Of a stretch of DNA of 64,000 nucleotides, positions 49,209-61,104 are shown in pieces; position 1 is the stretch's first letter, and each line of letters starts with the position of its first letter. The notes under the pieces are model-generated. The model searched no databases, was not told the DNA's origin, and worked only from the letters and a program-made list of their open reading frames with translations. The stretch is from Xylocopa sonorina (lineage: Eukaryota > Arthropoda > Insecta > Hymenoptera > Apidae): positions 7,706,501 to 7,770,500 of the forward strand of contig NC_135197.1 in NCBI RefSeq assembly GCF_050948175.1. Reading direction: 5' to 3'. The translations under genes were made by a program, and so were the position numbers.

Positions 49209-50565
49209 TGTATATAAACCTGAAATAATTTTAATTGGTTATTAGTTCATGTTACTAAACATTATAAACAATCTTATAGAAAGTTAAACAGGCTACTTAA
49301 TATTTTTGATACTTGTAAAATGCATTTCTATGTTTCAGTACAAAAATAAATGTAGATTAAGTGTCATTAAAGTATTAATACCTGTATATTAGGATGATAT
49401 TTAGAAAATCAAGAAATTTTTTCCTTGCAATTCTTATATAAATCCTCAAATTGCATAAACATAAAATAATTTGTAGAAAATTTCTTAAACTCCTTCTACA
49501 AAACAGAAAATTTATAAGGTTATGTTGCAGCGCGTACAAAAAAAAAATAGGTTAAATCGTTTTAACCCAATAGTTCAATCACGAGCAATGAGTTAATTGA
49601 CTTCTATTAACTTATCACTGACAACTTTTAATTGATTTCGAAATGTTTTAGATAAAATTAATGTTTAAAAAAATGTATAACTATTTTTTCAATGTTAAAA
49701 GAAACAGATTTCTCAACAAAAATAAATATTATGCTTAAATTAATAATTAAACAATAAAATGTAATGGTTACCAAAATACTTAATATACATGAGATTATGT
49801 CTCTAATCAACGTTGGATTAAAGGTATACGTAATTATGAAAGAAAAATTTAATTAATAAAACTATATTGTATATTTTACTTAAGTTTGAAAGTAGAAAAA
49901 TAATATTTCTTAAATAGAGCTTAACATTTTCCATGCTCGTATGAATACTGGTAGGTGTAGTTAAGACATATTTATGTGATTAAGAAATGCTATATTAATA
50001 TAAATAGAAATATACTCACAAATTAGTATACAATAATTCTCAATTGCTCTCAATAAGAGCAATAGTTCGTAAGATGAACTGCTTTCGAGATACAGATTAC
50101 TGTTACGAACCAGTGCTACCAATTATTTGTGTAGAAAAGTTTCCAGATTAAATAAATCGTGAAAAAATTATGGAACAATTTAATAAAACAATTATACGAT
50201 GATATTACTACCGACAAGATATTAGAATAGACTTAACATACATCTTATACAATTCTGTATCACGTGAACTCTCAAATACGTATTTTGAAAAAAATTAGTG
50301 GTTACCTGCGCCATCTATATTTTGAAGTGATGATCTTAAGAATCAGATTCAAAATCTAACATTTGAAATTGATAAAATTATGCAAAAGCAAAGATATTAA
50401 GATATTGTGCTTTATTCTTTTCCTTTGATGATCAGACTGATTCTCAGTCAGAATATATGTTAAGAATATTTTACAGAAAGGGGAAGATAATATTCGAAAA
50501 ACGGGAATACTATTTTATTAATTTATATTACAAAATCAGTGTATTTTAATAACAGTATTATTACT
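49209..50565. other. SMS upstream region and Leo1 3' UTR
   Basis: No coding signal. The SMS coding exon begins after an acceptor, so a leader intron and promoter lie here, probably near 50,040-50,320 where the sequence is less AT-rich. A CTCF-like GCGCCATCT core lies at 50,308-50,316. Confidence 0.45.
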
Positions 50566-52933
50566 TCAGTCGCTAGCATTATCGCCCTGATTGTCATCTT
50601 CTCTTCCACTTTCCGAAGCACTTCCAGAATTTGATTCCTCATCCGAATCTTTAAGAACTTTTCCTTTAATGTTCTTCTTCGGTCTTAACGTTTCAAAGTC
50701 TGAGCCCTCTTCATCTGATGAATATATATTTGATGCTAAAAATGTAAAAGTAAATAATTTTTAATCAATGACCTATACAAGTAGTTTATTTTCGTGTATT
50801 CAGGTAATCTAAGTATAAGTTGTGTACCTTTAACAGGAGTGTTTATTCCTTTCTTATATTTGTTTTTGATTGCTGCAAGGGAAATAGCACCTTCGTCATC
50901 TGAGCCGTCATCGTGATAAGTGTCACCGCCATAACCACCGACAGCTCGTCCAGTAGTTCCTCTACCTGCAGTGCTCTTTTTTGTTTTACTTTGAACTCGT
51001 ATTGCCATACGTAATTTCTCTTCTTCTTTCTAAACATAATTATAATAAATAATTAGTAAATTCAAATGCGAACTGAAAAAGTTATCTTTGCAATACACCA
51101 AAGAACCTGTAACGAAAATCGTAAACAAACTTTTACAAGACAAAACTTAAATATAACTTACCTTAATCATCTCATATCTATTTTGATCTGGATTGGTTCC
51201 TACTTGCGATAATACTTTTATACCGGATGTTTTTTGCGATCTATCCGCCAAAGACATTGTCATCTTTCTATGAGTGAAAGATTCTGTAGAATGTGGACGG
51301 AATGTTAGTTTAGTTCTAAACACCGCCTGACCTTGAAGACCAGTTCCTTGGCGGATATAAAGGTGATTGTGATCACCCTGAAGTGGCTGTTTATATACGT
51401 CAAAGATTTCGGAACCCAGATGTAGAGACATGCTGCCATCAGACCATTTTACAAACCTGGCATTGCTTTCTTTAACAACTTTACCATGATCATCAAAGGT
51501 TTCTTTCCAGCGAAGAGTATTTTCAACTTTTAACTTCAACCTAGCCCGCCCTTCTTCGTCTAAAGTTTCTTCTTCGTCAATTTCATCTTCATACGTTTCT
51601 GTATCGAATGGCCGCGTTTCTACTGAAAGGAAATTTGGAAGTTTTACGAAATGTATTTCCCGACCTAAATCGGTGGTGATTTTTGGAATTTCTACATCAA
51701 TTCTTGTCTCTGGCGGAGGTTCTGGTTCTTCTTCCTTTTCTTTTTCCACATCCTAAAACCAGTATGTTATAAATACCTTTATCTGTGGAGAATTTGTTTA
51801 TTAATAAAAGTGACTATAATATGGTATGCATACATCTTCAATAACTGCCTGACTAGGACCTTCGCCACCACTATCGGATCTGTCCGGGCTTCTACTCCTA
51901 CTTCTATTTTTACTTCTGCTTTTACTTCTGCTTCTGCTTCTGCTTCTGCTTCTACTTCTGCTTCTACTTCTACTCTTGCTACGACTCTTTTCCCTTTTCT
52001 CATCTTCCTTATCTTTTTCATCATCTGTACTAATATCACTAGCATCTCCAAACAGAGCATCTGCTGTTGGTGCTAGACCTTGTTTATCTACTGATTCACT
52101 TTCTGACTCTGAATCAATTAATGCTTTCGCTCTTTTTATACCACTCTCTGCTTCTGAAGCAGATCCGCTATTATCTTCTTTGTGAGCTGGACTCCGCTCT
52201 CTGTCACTATCATTCGATTTTATACTACCTACAGTATAATAACACAAGCAATGTTTAATTAATTATTTGAGCAAAATATTTTGAGTTCCATATTTTTCTT
52301 TTTTCTACAAACCTCCTGTCTTCAGGGACCTTTCAGAACCATTATCATCTTTAATTTTTTCAGGACTTTCTAACTTTTGCTCAGAATTTAGTGGTTCATT
52401 TCTTGCAGAATTAGGAGAATTTACCGTTCTAAAAATATGAATATATACAATTGTTTCATTATAGTAAATGACAAAATGGAAATGTTATTAACTATAAAAA
52501 ATTATTCGATACAACTGACTTTGGGCTATCATTTTCGGATTTGTCAAAGCTAGATTTCTCATTATGCGTAGAACCAACGCTTGAATGTCTAGAATCTGAT
52601 CTAGTTGGAGATGGGCTTTTGGAATTTTGTCTAGAGTTTACTTTTTCATCCGCAGATTGGCTGCTAGATCTAGAAGACCTTCCGCTAACATTGGAAGCTG
52701 GAGCCTGATTTTCATCATCAGAATTTCTGTCGCGTGTAGAATCTGCAGCATTAGAGTTGGGTGTTCCACTACGACTTGATCTAGAAGATCCTGATTGATT
52801 ATCCAAGTCAGAACCTAAAAAGAATTTATTTTCAACATATTGGTTTTCAAAGAATGTTTACTAAACAAGATATTGTTAGATTTTTACCTGAATCCCAACT
52901 GGAATCATGTTGATTTTTCTTAAGTGGTGACAT
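50566..52933 (-). CDS. Leo1: Leo1, subunit of the PAF1 complex
   Basis: Acts with PAF1 on elongating RNA polymerase II and histone modification. Exons 52888-52933, 52520-52814, 52313-52428, 51834-52228, 51162-51752, 50828-51029 and 50566-50735 give 604 residues. Residues 1-284 are a disordered, Ser/Asp/Glu-rich head that includes an alternating Ser-Arg run (coded at about 51,880-51,990). Residues 285-480 are the Leo1 domain with LGREIHFVKLPNFLSVETRP, NTLRWKETFDDHGK, NARFVKWSDGSMSLHLG and HLYIRQGTGLQGQ. A basic segment and an acidic tail follow. The E2 donor GTCAGT was chosen because it alone restores frame. Confidence 0.94.
51885..51985. repeat. Coding trinucleotide/hexanucleotide repeat in Leo1
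   Basis: Repeated cttctg/cttcta units on the plus strand encode the alternating Ser-Arg run of Leo1 on the minus strand. Such a tract is prone to length change by slippage. Confidence 0.85.
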
Positions 52934-53228
52934 GTGGGTAAGTTCTTTTATTACCTTAAAAGTTATTTAAAAAACACACACCAAAGACATGACTTCTGTA
53001 TATTTCATGCATTTAATAGATTAAACAGTAACTCAAAAGAGTTGAACCAGTTCGATAGAACCAGTGTGCAAAATATTTGAGTACTATAAAAGTTACTATA
53101 AAAAGTGTTGTAAAGTGGAATTATAGGGATTTCTCAGTGGAAAATGATTGCATAAAGCATGGACTATGATCAGGCATGCTATGTTTCAATGATGTGCTCT
53201 TACTGTGACAAAGTTGTGTGGCCGGCAT

Positions 53229-53858
53229 GTATATTTCAATAGTTTTATTGTAATTTATTGTACATTTTATAAGTTGCATTGTAATTTCTTGTATTTTTCA
53301 GTAGTTTTACTTTAATTTCTTGTATATTTCAGTAATTTTACTTTAATTTCTTGTATATTTCCCGCTTTAGAGGTAAGAGAGAGAAAGATATATAAAAAAG
53401 CTATAAGAAAGAGTGAGACAGATGTTACCTACTCTACTCAAGGACCCGTGGCGCCATCTCTGTGAAAAGTGCTCAAACTGGTCGCACATCGTTATCGACA
53501 GCGAAGTAAACTACTCAAGAACTACTAGCGCCATCTCTGCGGGAAGTACTGAAACTAATTACCGACTAGTTTCAGCACTCCTCCAACAGATGGCGTTAGT
53601 TTCGCAGTAGTTCACTTCGCTGTCGATAACGATGTGCGACCAGTTTGAGCACTTTTCACAGAGATGGCGCCACGGGTTCTTGAGTAGGGTAGGTAACAAC
53701 TGTCTCACTCTTTCTTATAGCTTTCTTATATATCTTTCTCTCTTTTATCTCTAAAGCGGAAAATATACAATTGGATAAAACTACTGAGATAAACACGAAA
53801 TTATAATAAAACTATAGTAATATGTACAATAAATTACAATAAAACTAGTAAAATAAAC
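53229..53858. repeat. Long inverted repeat (foldback element)
   Basis: The left arm (about 53,229-53,556) is the near-perfect reverse complement of the right arm (about 53,562-53,858), with a loop of only a few bases. The outer ends share tagttttattgtaatttatt, and the inner parts share stretches such as cgcacatcgttatcgacagc. Each arm also holds two copies of a block starting GCGCCATCTCTG, the inner one degenerate in the right arm. There is no transposase frame and no clear target-site duplication. A foldback MITE is the likeliest origin. It lies between the CHS stop and the Leo1 start. Confidence 0.85.
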
Positions 53859-54005
53859 AATAGATTGCAGTGGGAAGTGGGAAATGTACAAAAAATTGCA
53901 ATATGTATACATATATAGAGGTCTTCTTTTCATTTTTTAGTTTAATATAAATACATAATATATAAATGAATAAGATTAAGATAGTGTGTATGTTGTTACT
54001 TATAT

Positions 54006-57000
54006 TTACTTGTCATTGTCATTTAGAAATGCTGGATTATTATATGCATGATTTGCTGAGCCATTAACCTGTGTAATAGTGTGTATATTTTGAGATTGCA
54101 TTTTATTATGTTCTGCCAAGATATTTGAACGACGTCTTTCGAATGCCTCCATTGTACCTTTTGGTATCCTTGAAGATATTGTTCTAGAAAATCCTGAAAT
54201 GATATAGAAATATGATACATACTATAATACACAAAAATCTACTATATATGAGCATAAATACCAGATGTATTAGGTTCTTGTAGCTGCCTACGAAAAAGTA
54301 CTTCTAAATTGGAAGACATCTTTGGTGTATTTTGTATATCTTGTATTAGTTCTCGAACAGTTTTACGTTTACCTGAAGAGTATGTAATATTGTTCTTTGA
54401 ACTAAATATTGTCTGATTTTCTATTGTATTTTGAAGACCTTCAGCTATATTTTTTGCATGTGTATTAGTAATTAAGTCATCTGATGCATATTCCCCCTAA
54501 AGAAAAAAGTTAAAAAGTATTATTATGAAATATAAGAAACGAAGATTAGTAAGAATTATCCTTTTACCTTATTCAAACAGGGTAGCTTTAATTTGACATT
54601 AGCCAGTACATGAGTAAACGTATTCAACCTATGGTTTAACATAGCTAAGAATTGAATGAGTAAAATGAAAACAAATGCAACAATGAAGAGACATCCAATT
54701 GGTTCTAAATACATATATTTTTTGTATATATGTATCTGAAAAAATTATTCATTAAAGTTACATTAATTGAAAGTGATACTTTTAACAAATATCACCTTTT
54801 ATATCAAGAGAATGTTACATACTTCATAATCGTCAACATAAGTAATATTATATTCGATAGAAAAAGGCCATTGGAGATGCAAAATACCTTTGTTCATTTG
54901 TAATAAGAAAATTGCTACTATGAACAGCGCATTTATTATAAAGAATTTTAAAAGACATTCATCACGTATATGTATTAAACCTTTGGCAATTTTTTGCTGT
55001 AACAAAATTGAATGTTTTATAAAAATTTTCAATGAATTTTTAGATTTTAATAATTTATTCTTTTTTATAAATCATACTTGTTTTTCCATGTCATTTTCGA
55101 TAGGGTGCAAATATAGTTTAATCAATTGTTTCCAAAATCCTTCCTCTGCGTAAGAAAGAAAATCTATTTTTCCATCTTTCAAACGCTCATCTTGAATCCA
55201 ATAAGGGTTTATTAAGTAATTTGTACCGTCTTGATAATTATCAGTAGAGATCTGTTCTGCAATTTCAATTTCAGAATCTCTAGCCGTATCCGAGTGCTCA
55301 ATAACTTGTACACTATATGTTTTACTTTGGCTACTATTTTTATCATCTATGTTATCTTTCGATATATTGTTGGCCTCAATTTTACTAAAATTTCAAATTT
55401 TGGTACAATATATTCGTTATTCCAATTAATGCAATTATTGTACTATTTATCTTAGTAATTTAATACCTTTCTATCTGTTTTAAACGAAGATTGATTTCGT
55501 TTATAGAATTATAAATGGACTGTAAATACTCTTCTTCTGCTTCTGAAATTTTGCATATGCAAGAAGTACATTTAAATAAATTGAATGAAGATAATTTTGT
55601 CCACATATTCTCAGTAGTTTCATCATGTTGTTCAGCTCGTGATTTGTTCATGCTTTGTTTTCCTGGTAACTAAATAAAAATAGAGATAAATGAAGAGAAA
55701 TATTAAAAAAATAATAATATCATTTTTTTGGTAACATTATACTTGTCTCTGTGATTTTGTTTCTCTAGTTCCCCATGTAATATTATGTAAATTAAAAATA
55801 GAGAAAATGATGAGTAACATATACATTGATGGCACAGTAATATAATAAACAATTCCATTGGGTAAACATGATATTTCTTGAGGATGCACAAATGCTGTTG
55901 CTACAAATTGACCAACCACAATAAAAAATAAGAGAGCATTGGGTGCAATAAAACCATCTGATGCTATTTGAAGCACTATTCCAACTAGCACAACCATCAT
56001 TACTAAACAATATATGATTGTGATAACTTCAGCTGTTATGAGCTGTAAAAATATTAATTGAAATATATAATTTGGTTCTATAAATAACTGTTAGCTTTAC
56101 ATGAATGACATACTTCTTATTTATAAAAAGTATATATAATGCATAAGTATAAATGTAATTACCTGCATGCGTACTTTGCAAAAAGAACATACTAAAATGA
56201 AAATAACAATTGGAATTGAGTTAATCCAAAAACTCAACCAATTATCTAGTTGAAAAGAAGTTTGAAATGCTCCAACCATCATTAAATAGATGAAAGATGG
56301 CCCTATAATTGTGCTTCCTTCAAAAAGTAATATAATTAATACTTAAACATATATAAATATTTTCCAAACATTTGGATATTAAAGATAAATTACCTGTTAA
56401 AATCCATTGATAAGCTATGTAAAGCCATGAAATATTGTCATTTAATTTTCTGGTCTCGCTTGAGGTACCCAATAAATCAAAAATATTTGCCATAGTTGAT
56501 GGGATCCATCGCCGACGTTGAATGTAGAACTCTTTGAATGATTCTGGTGCATGTGTGTAAGCATCACTAGCTGCACAATATGCTACCTAATTGAAATTAA
56601 ACAAATGAAGAGAAATGATCAAAAAACAATATTTTCTCACTTCTTGCAAGAATAATATATTTCTATTACAATTGAAATTGTCTTACTCTACATCCAGCTT
56701 GTAAAATTAATGTACAAAGCCACCGATCTTCTCCTTGATCATACTGAATATAATGTTTGGGTTCAGTTGACTTTGTTGCATATTTAGCTATAACATTATG
56801 TTGCATTAAAGCTTTAGCTCTGAAAAGAGAAAAGCAGCCAGGACTGCAGAGAACAGAACCTATTGTATGTTCGGTTGCCTTTTGAAGCCAATGTCCTATA
56901 GCATATTCAAATTTTTGAAACCAAATCATTGGACCTATATGTGAAAATAAATTTTATAAACTTTAATATTGATTCAGAAGAAATGATAGTAATACACTTT

Positions 57001-60000
57001 TACATATTATGCATAAATATTTATAAAGATACCTTTCCCTATAGGATGTATTCTTCCACAAGCTGCACCTAATTCTTTATCTTTTTTCATTAAATCTATC
57101 AATGCTTTAACAGCTTTTGGGCGAAAGTCAACATCTCCATCTAATGTTAAAATATAGGTATTTTCTGCTATAAGTTCCTTAGCATCAACATCTATTGATG
57201 AACCCATTAATCGATAACCAAGAAGATAATACATGTACATGACCTAAAATAGTACAATAATTAATTTGAAACAAAGAAAAAAAAATTTCTTATATCCATT
57301 AATAATGATATCAGTAATATTAAATACACCTGACTCCATCGTTTTCTGTGTCTAATTTTATTTTTATCTTTAAGGTGTACAGTCAAACATGTCTTTCCAG
57401 GTAAATTCCAAATTAGTTGACCACCATAAGGTGTTGGACATTTAATTGGTGGTAAATCAAGTATTCCAAGACTTTTTATATTTTCCTGCATTGTTTCTAT
57501 AAACGTTAGTACATATCTATTTATATGCGTTTCATTCTCGTTATGATCACAAGATTCTATGCAACCGTACATACAGCAAAATGCATCATCAAAGATTACA
57601 TGTGCTAAAACATTCATTATATAACATTTATTCAATATCTTAAACATACTAAAATTCAAGAATCTGAATAAATTTTTATCATGAATATGTTATTTACTTT
57701 CAAGTTTATAGTAATCTTTGATATAAATTTTATAGTATTCCTGTGTAACTTTCATAGCACATTGATCTTTATCTAGTCTTAGGATACTTCCAATTAGTTG
57801 GTTCATTTCTTCTTTATCTTCATGCCACATTGTTGCACAAGCATAAATTTGAGTAATACAACTATTTCTTTTACTATTTACAATATTTCTAGAAAATGTT
57901 GATGAAGAATTACTGTAATTTTGTATATTTTTCGAGCTGATAGTCTAAAATAAAAATTACATTTTTAAATTAATAGTTAAAACATTTTTATTGAAAAAAA
58001 TATAAAATAAACTAAAACCTCGAATTCAGTAATAGAATTTGAATCATCTTCCCTGACAACATGATAATTCTCATGTCTTCTCTTATTTAATCCCAAGAAT
58101 TGATCAATCAGAAATGAATCATAGCTAGAATTATAAAAAATTTTTTCCACGGGAGCAAGTCTATCATTCTCACCAAGCCAGATTTGCACTGTAATCCACA
58201 TTTGTGACAACCACCCTACTATCCAGCACCAAATGCGCCAACTTAAAAGAAACTCTTTAATAGTGTTATAATTGGGTGCATTTAAAAATAAATAATCTGG
58301 CATTAAATCATGAAGAGCACATGATTGTTCTTCTCTTACAATACAAAATGTCATGATTAACAAAACTGTTCCTGGAGTAACTAAACTCATGGGAAGAGCA
58401 AAGCCAAATTTATGCATTTGAGTTTGGTATGCAAATTTAGCTGTAAGGATATTAAATGATTTTTATATGTCTCAAATATTTATATTGTACATATATAAAT
58501 TTATGTCTCACCTGCTTTATATGTAAAAAAGGCAAAGAATGCTTGTATCAAAAAACTATAAAAAGGTACAGAAGTATCCGTAATAGTATCTATAATAACA
58601 CTTTCAAGCTCAAAGTTTGTTTGTTGCCTTGACATTTTAATTAATTCTACATAATATTCATTCTCCCACATAAGTTTAAAAAATTCTTGTATTTCAATTT
58701 CCTTAAAATATGAAATTACAATAGCACTTGAAATGAAAATTAAGCATCTCCAGAATGCTACATATCCCTGTAATACATTGCTGTTGTCCATCAAATCTGT
58801 TTTACTTCTCGCTAGGAAATTAAGAAATCCTACACACACACACACACACACAAAAGATTACAAATTTTATTTAAAAAATAATAGAAAATTTAAGAAATAA
58901 CCATGATATAAAAATATCTAATTACCACAGCAATTAGTGTAATCTACGTAATTACACCACCAGCGACAAGAGGACAATAATAGTGCTATTAGAAGGATCC
59001 ATATTAGGGGATCTTGTGTATAATTTACAAAAAGTTGCAAAATCACTCCTGAACCTTGGGCAATTAGTGCTATAATATTACAAACTAGCACTAACATAAA
59101 CATGGTAGTCTTTACACTTGTATATTTTTGATACTGAGTAAATAAATCTGTAATAAAGGTATGATGTTATTAAGTACTTTTTCATTTTTGCAAATCAATT
59201 TATATACAAATTTACATACTTAGTAAAGTAGGAATGAAACAAACACAGCTAGAAATTGCTGCAGCATCTATGGAATTAAGATTTGGAAGGCTGTAGAAAG
59301 TTAATAATGCTATACCTATTGGATGAAATGTTTCCAAAATAAAAAGAATCGCAGTGCTTTGCTTTCTAGGTAATTTTACTTTTTTTTTGAAAAGAAAATA
59401 CCATATTGCACGAGATATGGTCAAACACTCTGGTATAAGGAACATAAAAATAATGTACCATGTCCATATTATTTTACCTTTTTTAGTCATTCTGGCTATC
59501 ATGTTTTTATCATATTCTGCAGTGATAAATATTATTATAAGTAACATAATTCTTTAAGAAGTTTATTTATAGTTAACAATTTTTAGTACTGAGATGCAAT
59601 TAATAAAGATAAATAACAACATTTATAAATTACCTGAATAATAATTGCAAAATGGTATAGATTTTCCATCTTTAAGCTGCGATATAGCAAAAAATACTAC
59701 AAATTTAGCAATTAAACCGCTACAGAGGACAGTGCAGAAAAGAATACCATATACAAGTACTTTAATAATGCGTATAGAAACATTGAACCATTTTTTATTT
59801 TGCATAGATGCACTTTCTTTTTTCAAAGGGAAATATTTAAATGCATCCCAAGGTAGAATTTCTTTTGGAAGCCTAAGATGGAATAAGTAAGTTTCAGTTA
59901 AGTAATTGTTATTTTTCAAAACTTTGATTTCAAGTATTTATAATACAAATTATTTCAAGCAGTTAAAACTTGTAAATATACGTTCATACTATATATAAAA

Positions 60001-60144
60001 TCGAATAATCGAGAATTATGAAATAAGTAAATTTTCTTACGAATTTTGCGAGATGTTATCATCTTCAATTTCAGAACAATTATCCTCACAATTTCGAAAA
60101 TCAATAATTGAAGTATTTAAACTATCTACTTCTATCTTTAACAT
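54006..60144 (-). CDS. Chitin synthase, probably CHS-2 (class B)
   Basis: Membrane GT2 enzyme polymerising UDP-GlcNAc into chitin. Nineteen in-phase exons: 60041-60144, 59634-59872, 59220-59516, 58926-59147, 58512-58829, 58019-58440, 57698-57944, 57330-57604, 57033-57243, 56687-56934, 56394-56586, 56163-56317, 55743-56042, 55467-55669, 55078-55384, 54823-54996, 54568-54735, 54262-54496 and 54006-54193. They give 1501 residues. Order: N-terminal membrane helices; CATMWHE; DGD at about 743-745; EDR at about 847-849; QRRRW at about 884-888; five helices; WGTRE at about 1067-1071; two more C-terminal helices. All catalytic motifs are intact. It diverges from the cuticular enzyme kkv in the segments around these motifs, which favours the gut-type CHS-2; paralogue assignment is inference. 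The exon 6 donor (GTTTTA) is weak. Confidence 0.92.
58832..58852. repeat. AC microsatellite at a chitin synthase splice acceptor
   Basis: On the minus strand this is about ten GT units ending in TAG exactly at the 3' splice site of exon 5, taking the place of a pyrimidine tract. Confidence 0.85.
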
Positions 60145-61104
60145 GCTGAAAGAGGAATACGTTACTGATAACTTTAGTCATTTCTGTGTCACCTATTGCC
60201 GAAATTTTCATCGATATGTGGAGCATATTGATAAAATTGATAAGATTTCAAATTTGTTAGAGGTATTAGTGTCCACATCGTCTGCTACCTCTATACATAG
60301 TTATGATAATACATTTCTTTCTAAGAACTTTTACTCCTTTATTAAAAAATCATTTTTTATATAAGTAGTAGATATTTTACATAAATTACATGAAAATAGA
60401 TGAATAAATGTTAATCAAACATGTTAATTGAAAAGACACTCATCGATTGTATTCATTTTAAAGCCGTAATAATATTTTCATTCATCACTTGTTTTATTGA
60501 ACAGTATGTGTATACTGGAGAGAGAAAGAGAGAAAGAGAGAGAGAGAGAAAGACAGAGAAATTCTTCATTGTATATACCAAATTTTTAAAATACTTTTAT
60601 TATATTACTGATATTTTTTGCTCTCCTCAATTTATCTTCCATAGTTAACAATTAAAATTAAACAACTTATAAAATAAAAACTAATTCTAATAAAATTGTA
60701 ATTTTGATGTCCAAATTCAATTATATTCTTTTTATGAATACATATGTTTATATGCGTTTAAATCTCACTTTATAAATAAAATGTATATAATTTTATTTCA
60801 TCTCCATAAATAATTTAAAACAATGTATGTATAACTTCTTGCTCGTAACACATTCTTATAACAATGATAAAACAACAAAATAAAAAGTTACAAAAAGTTT
60901 TAAAAAGTAATACACATAAATCTAAGATCAGCCAAATTTGATTTTATGTTCGAATATCTTGTACGAATACAGATATAGTTCTTTGAACTGAAACGCATGT
61001 ATTATATTGTATATGCTTCACAATCTTCTTAGGTCTTACTTATGATACGTTTAACAACTAAAGTCACGTTCATTCTGAAGGTACAATGAAAATTTATAAA
61101 GCTG
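60145..61104. other. Chitin synthase leader/promoter and Atg3 3' UTR
   Basis: AT-rich with a GA-repeat tract at about 60,520-60,560. A plus-strand open frame at 60,053-60,364 overlaps the first chitin synthase exon and looks like a shadow. Nothing else is supported. Confidence 0.45.
60520..60562. repeat. GA-rich microsatellite
   Basis: Mostly gagagaaa-type units upstream of the chitin synthase start codon. On the minus strand it is a CT tract, which could bind GAGA-type factors, but that is speculation. Confidence 0.8.

Noticed and set aside
51801..52258. Plus-strand ORFs rich in Ser/Ala/Thr opposite Leo1
   Set aside because: They mirror the Ser-Arg repeat of Leo1 on the other strand and have no independent signal.
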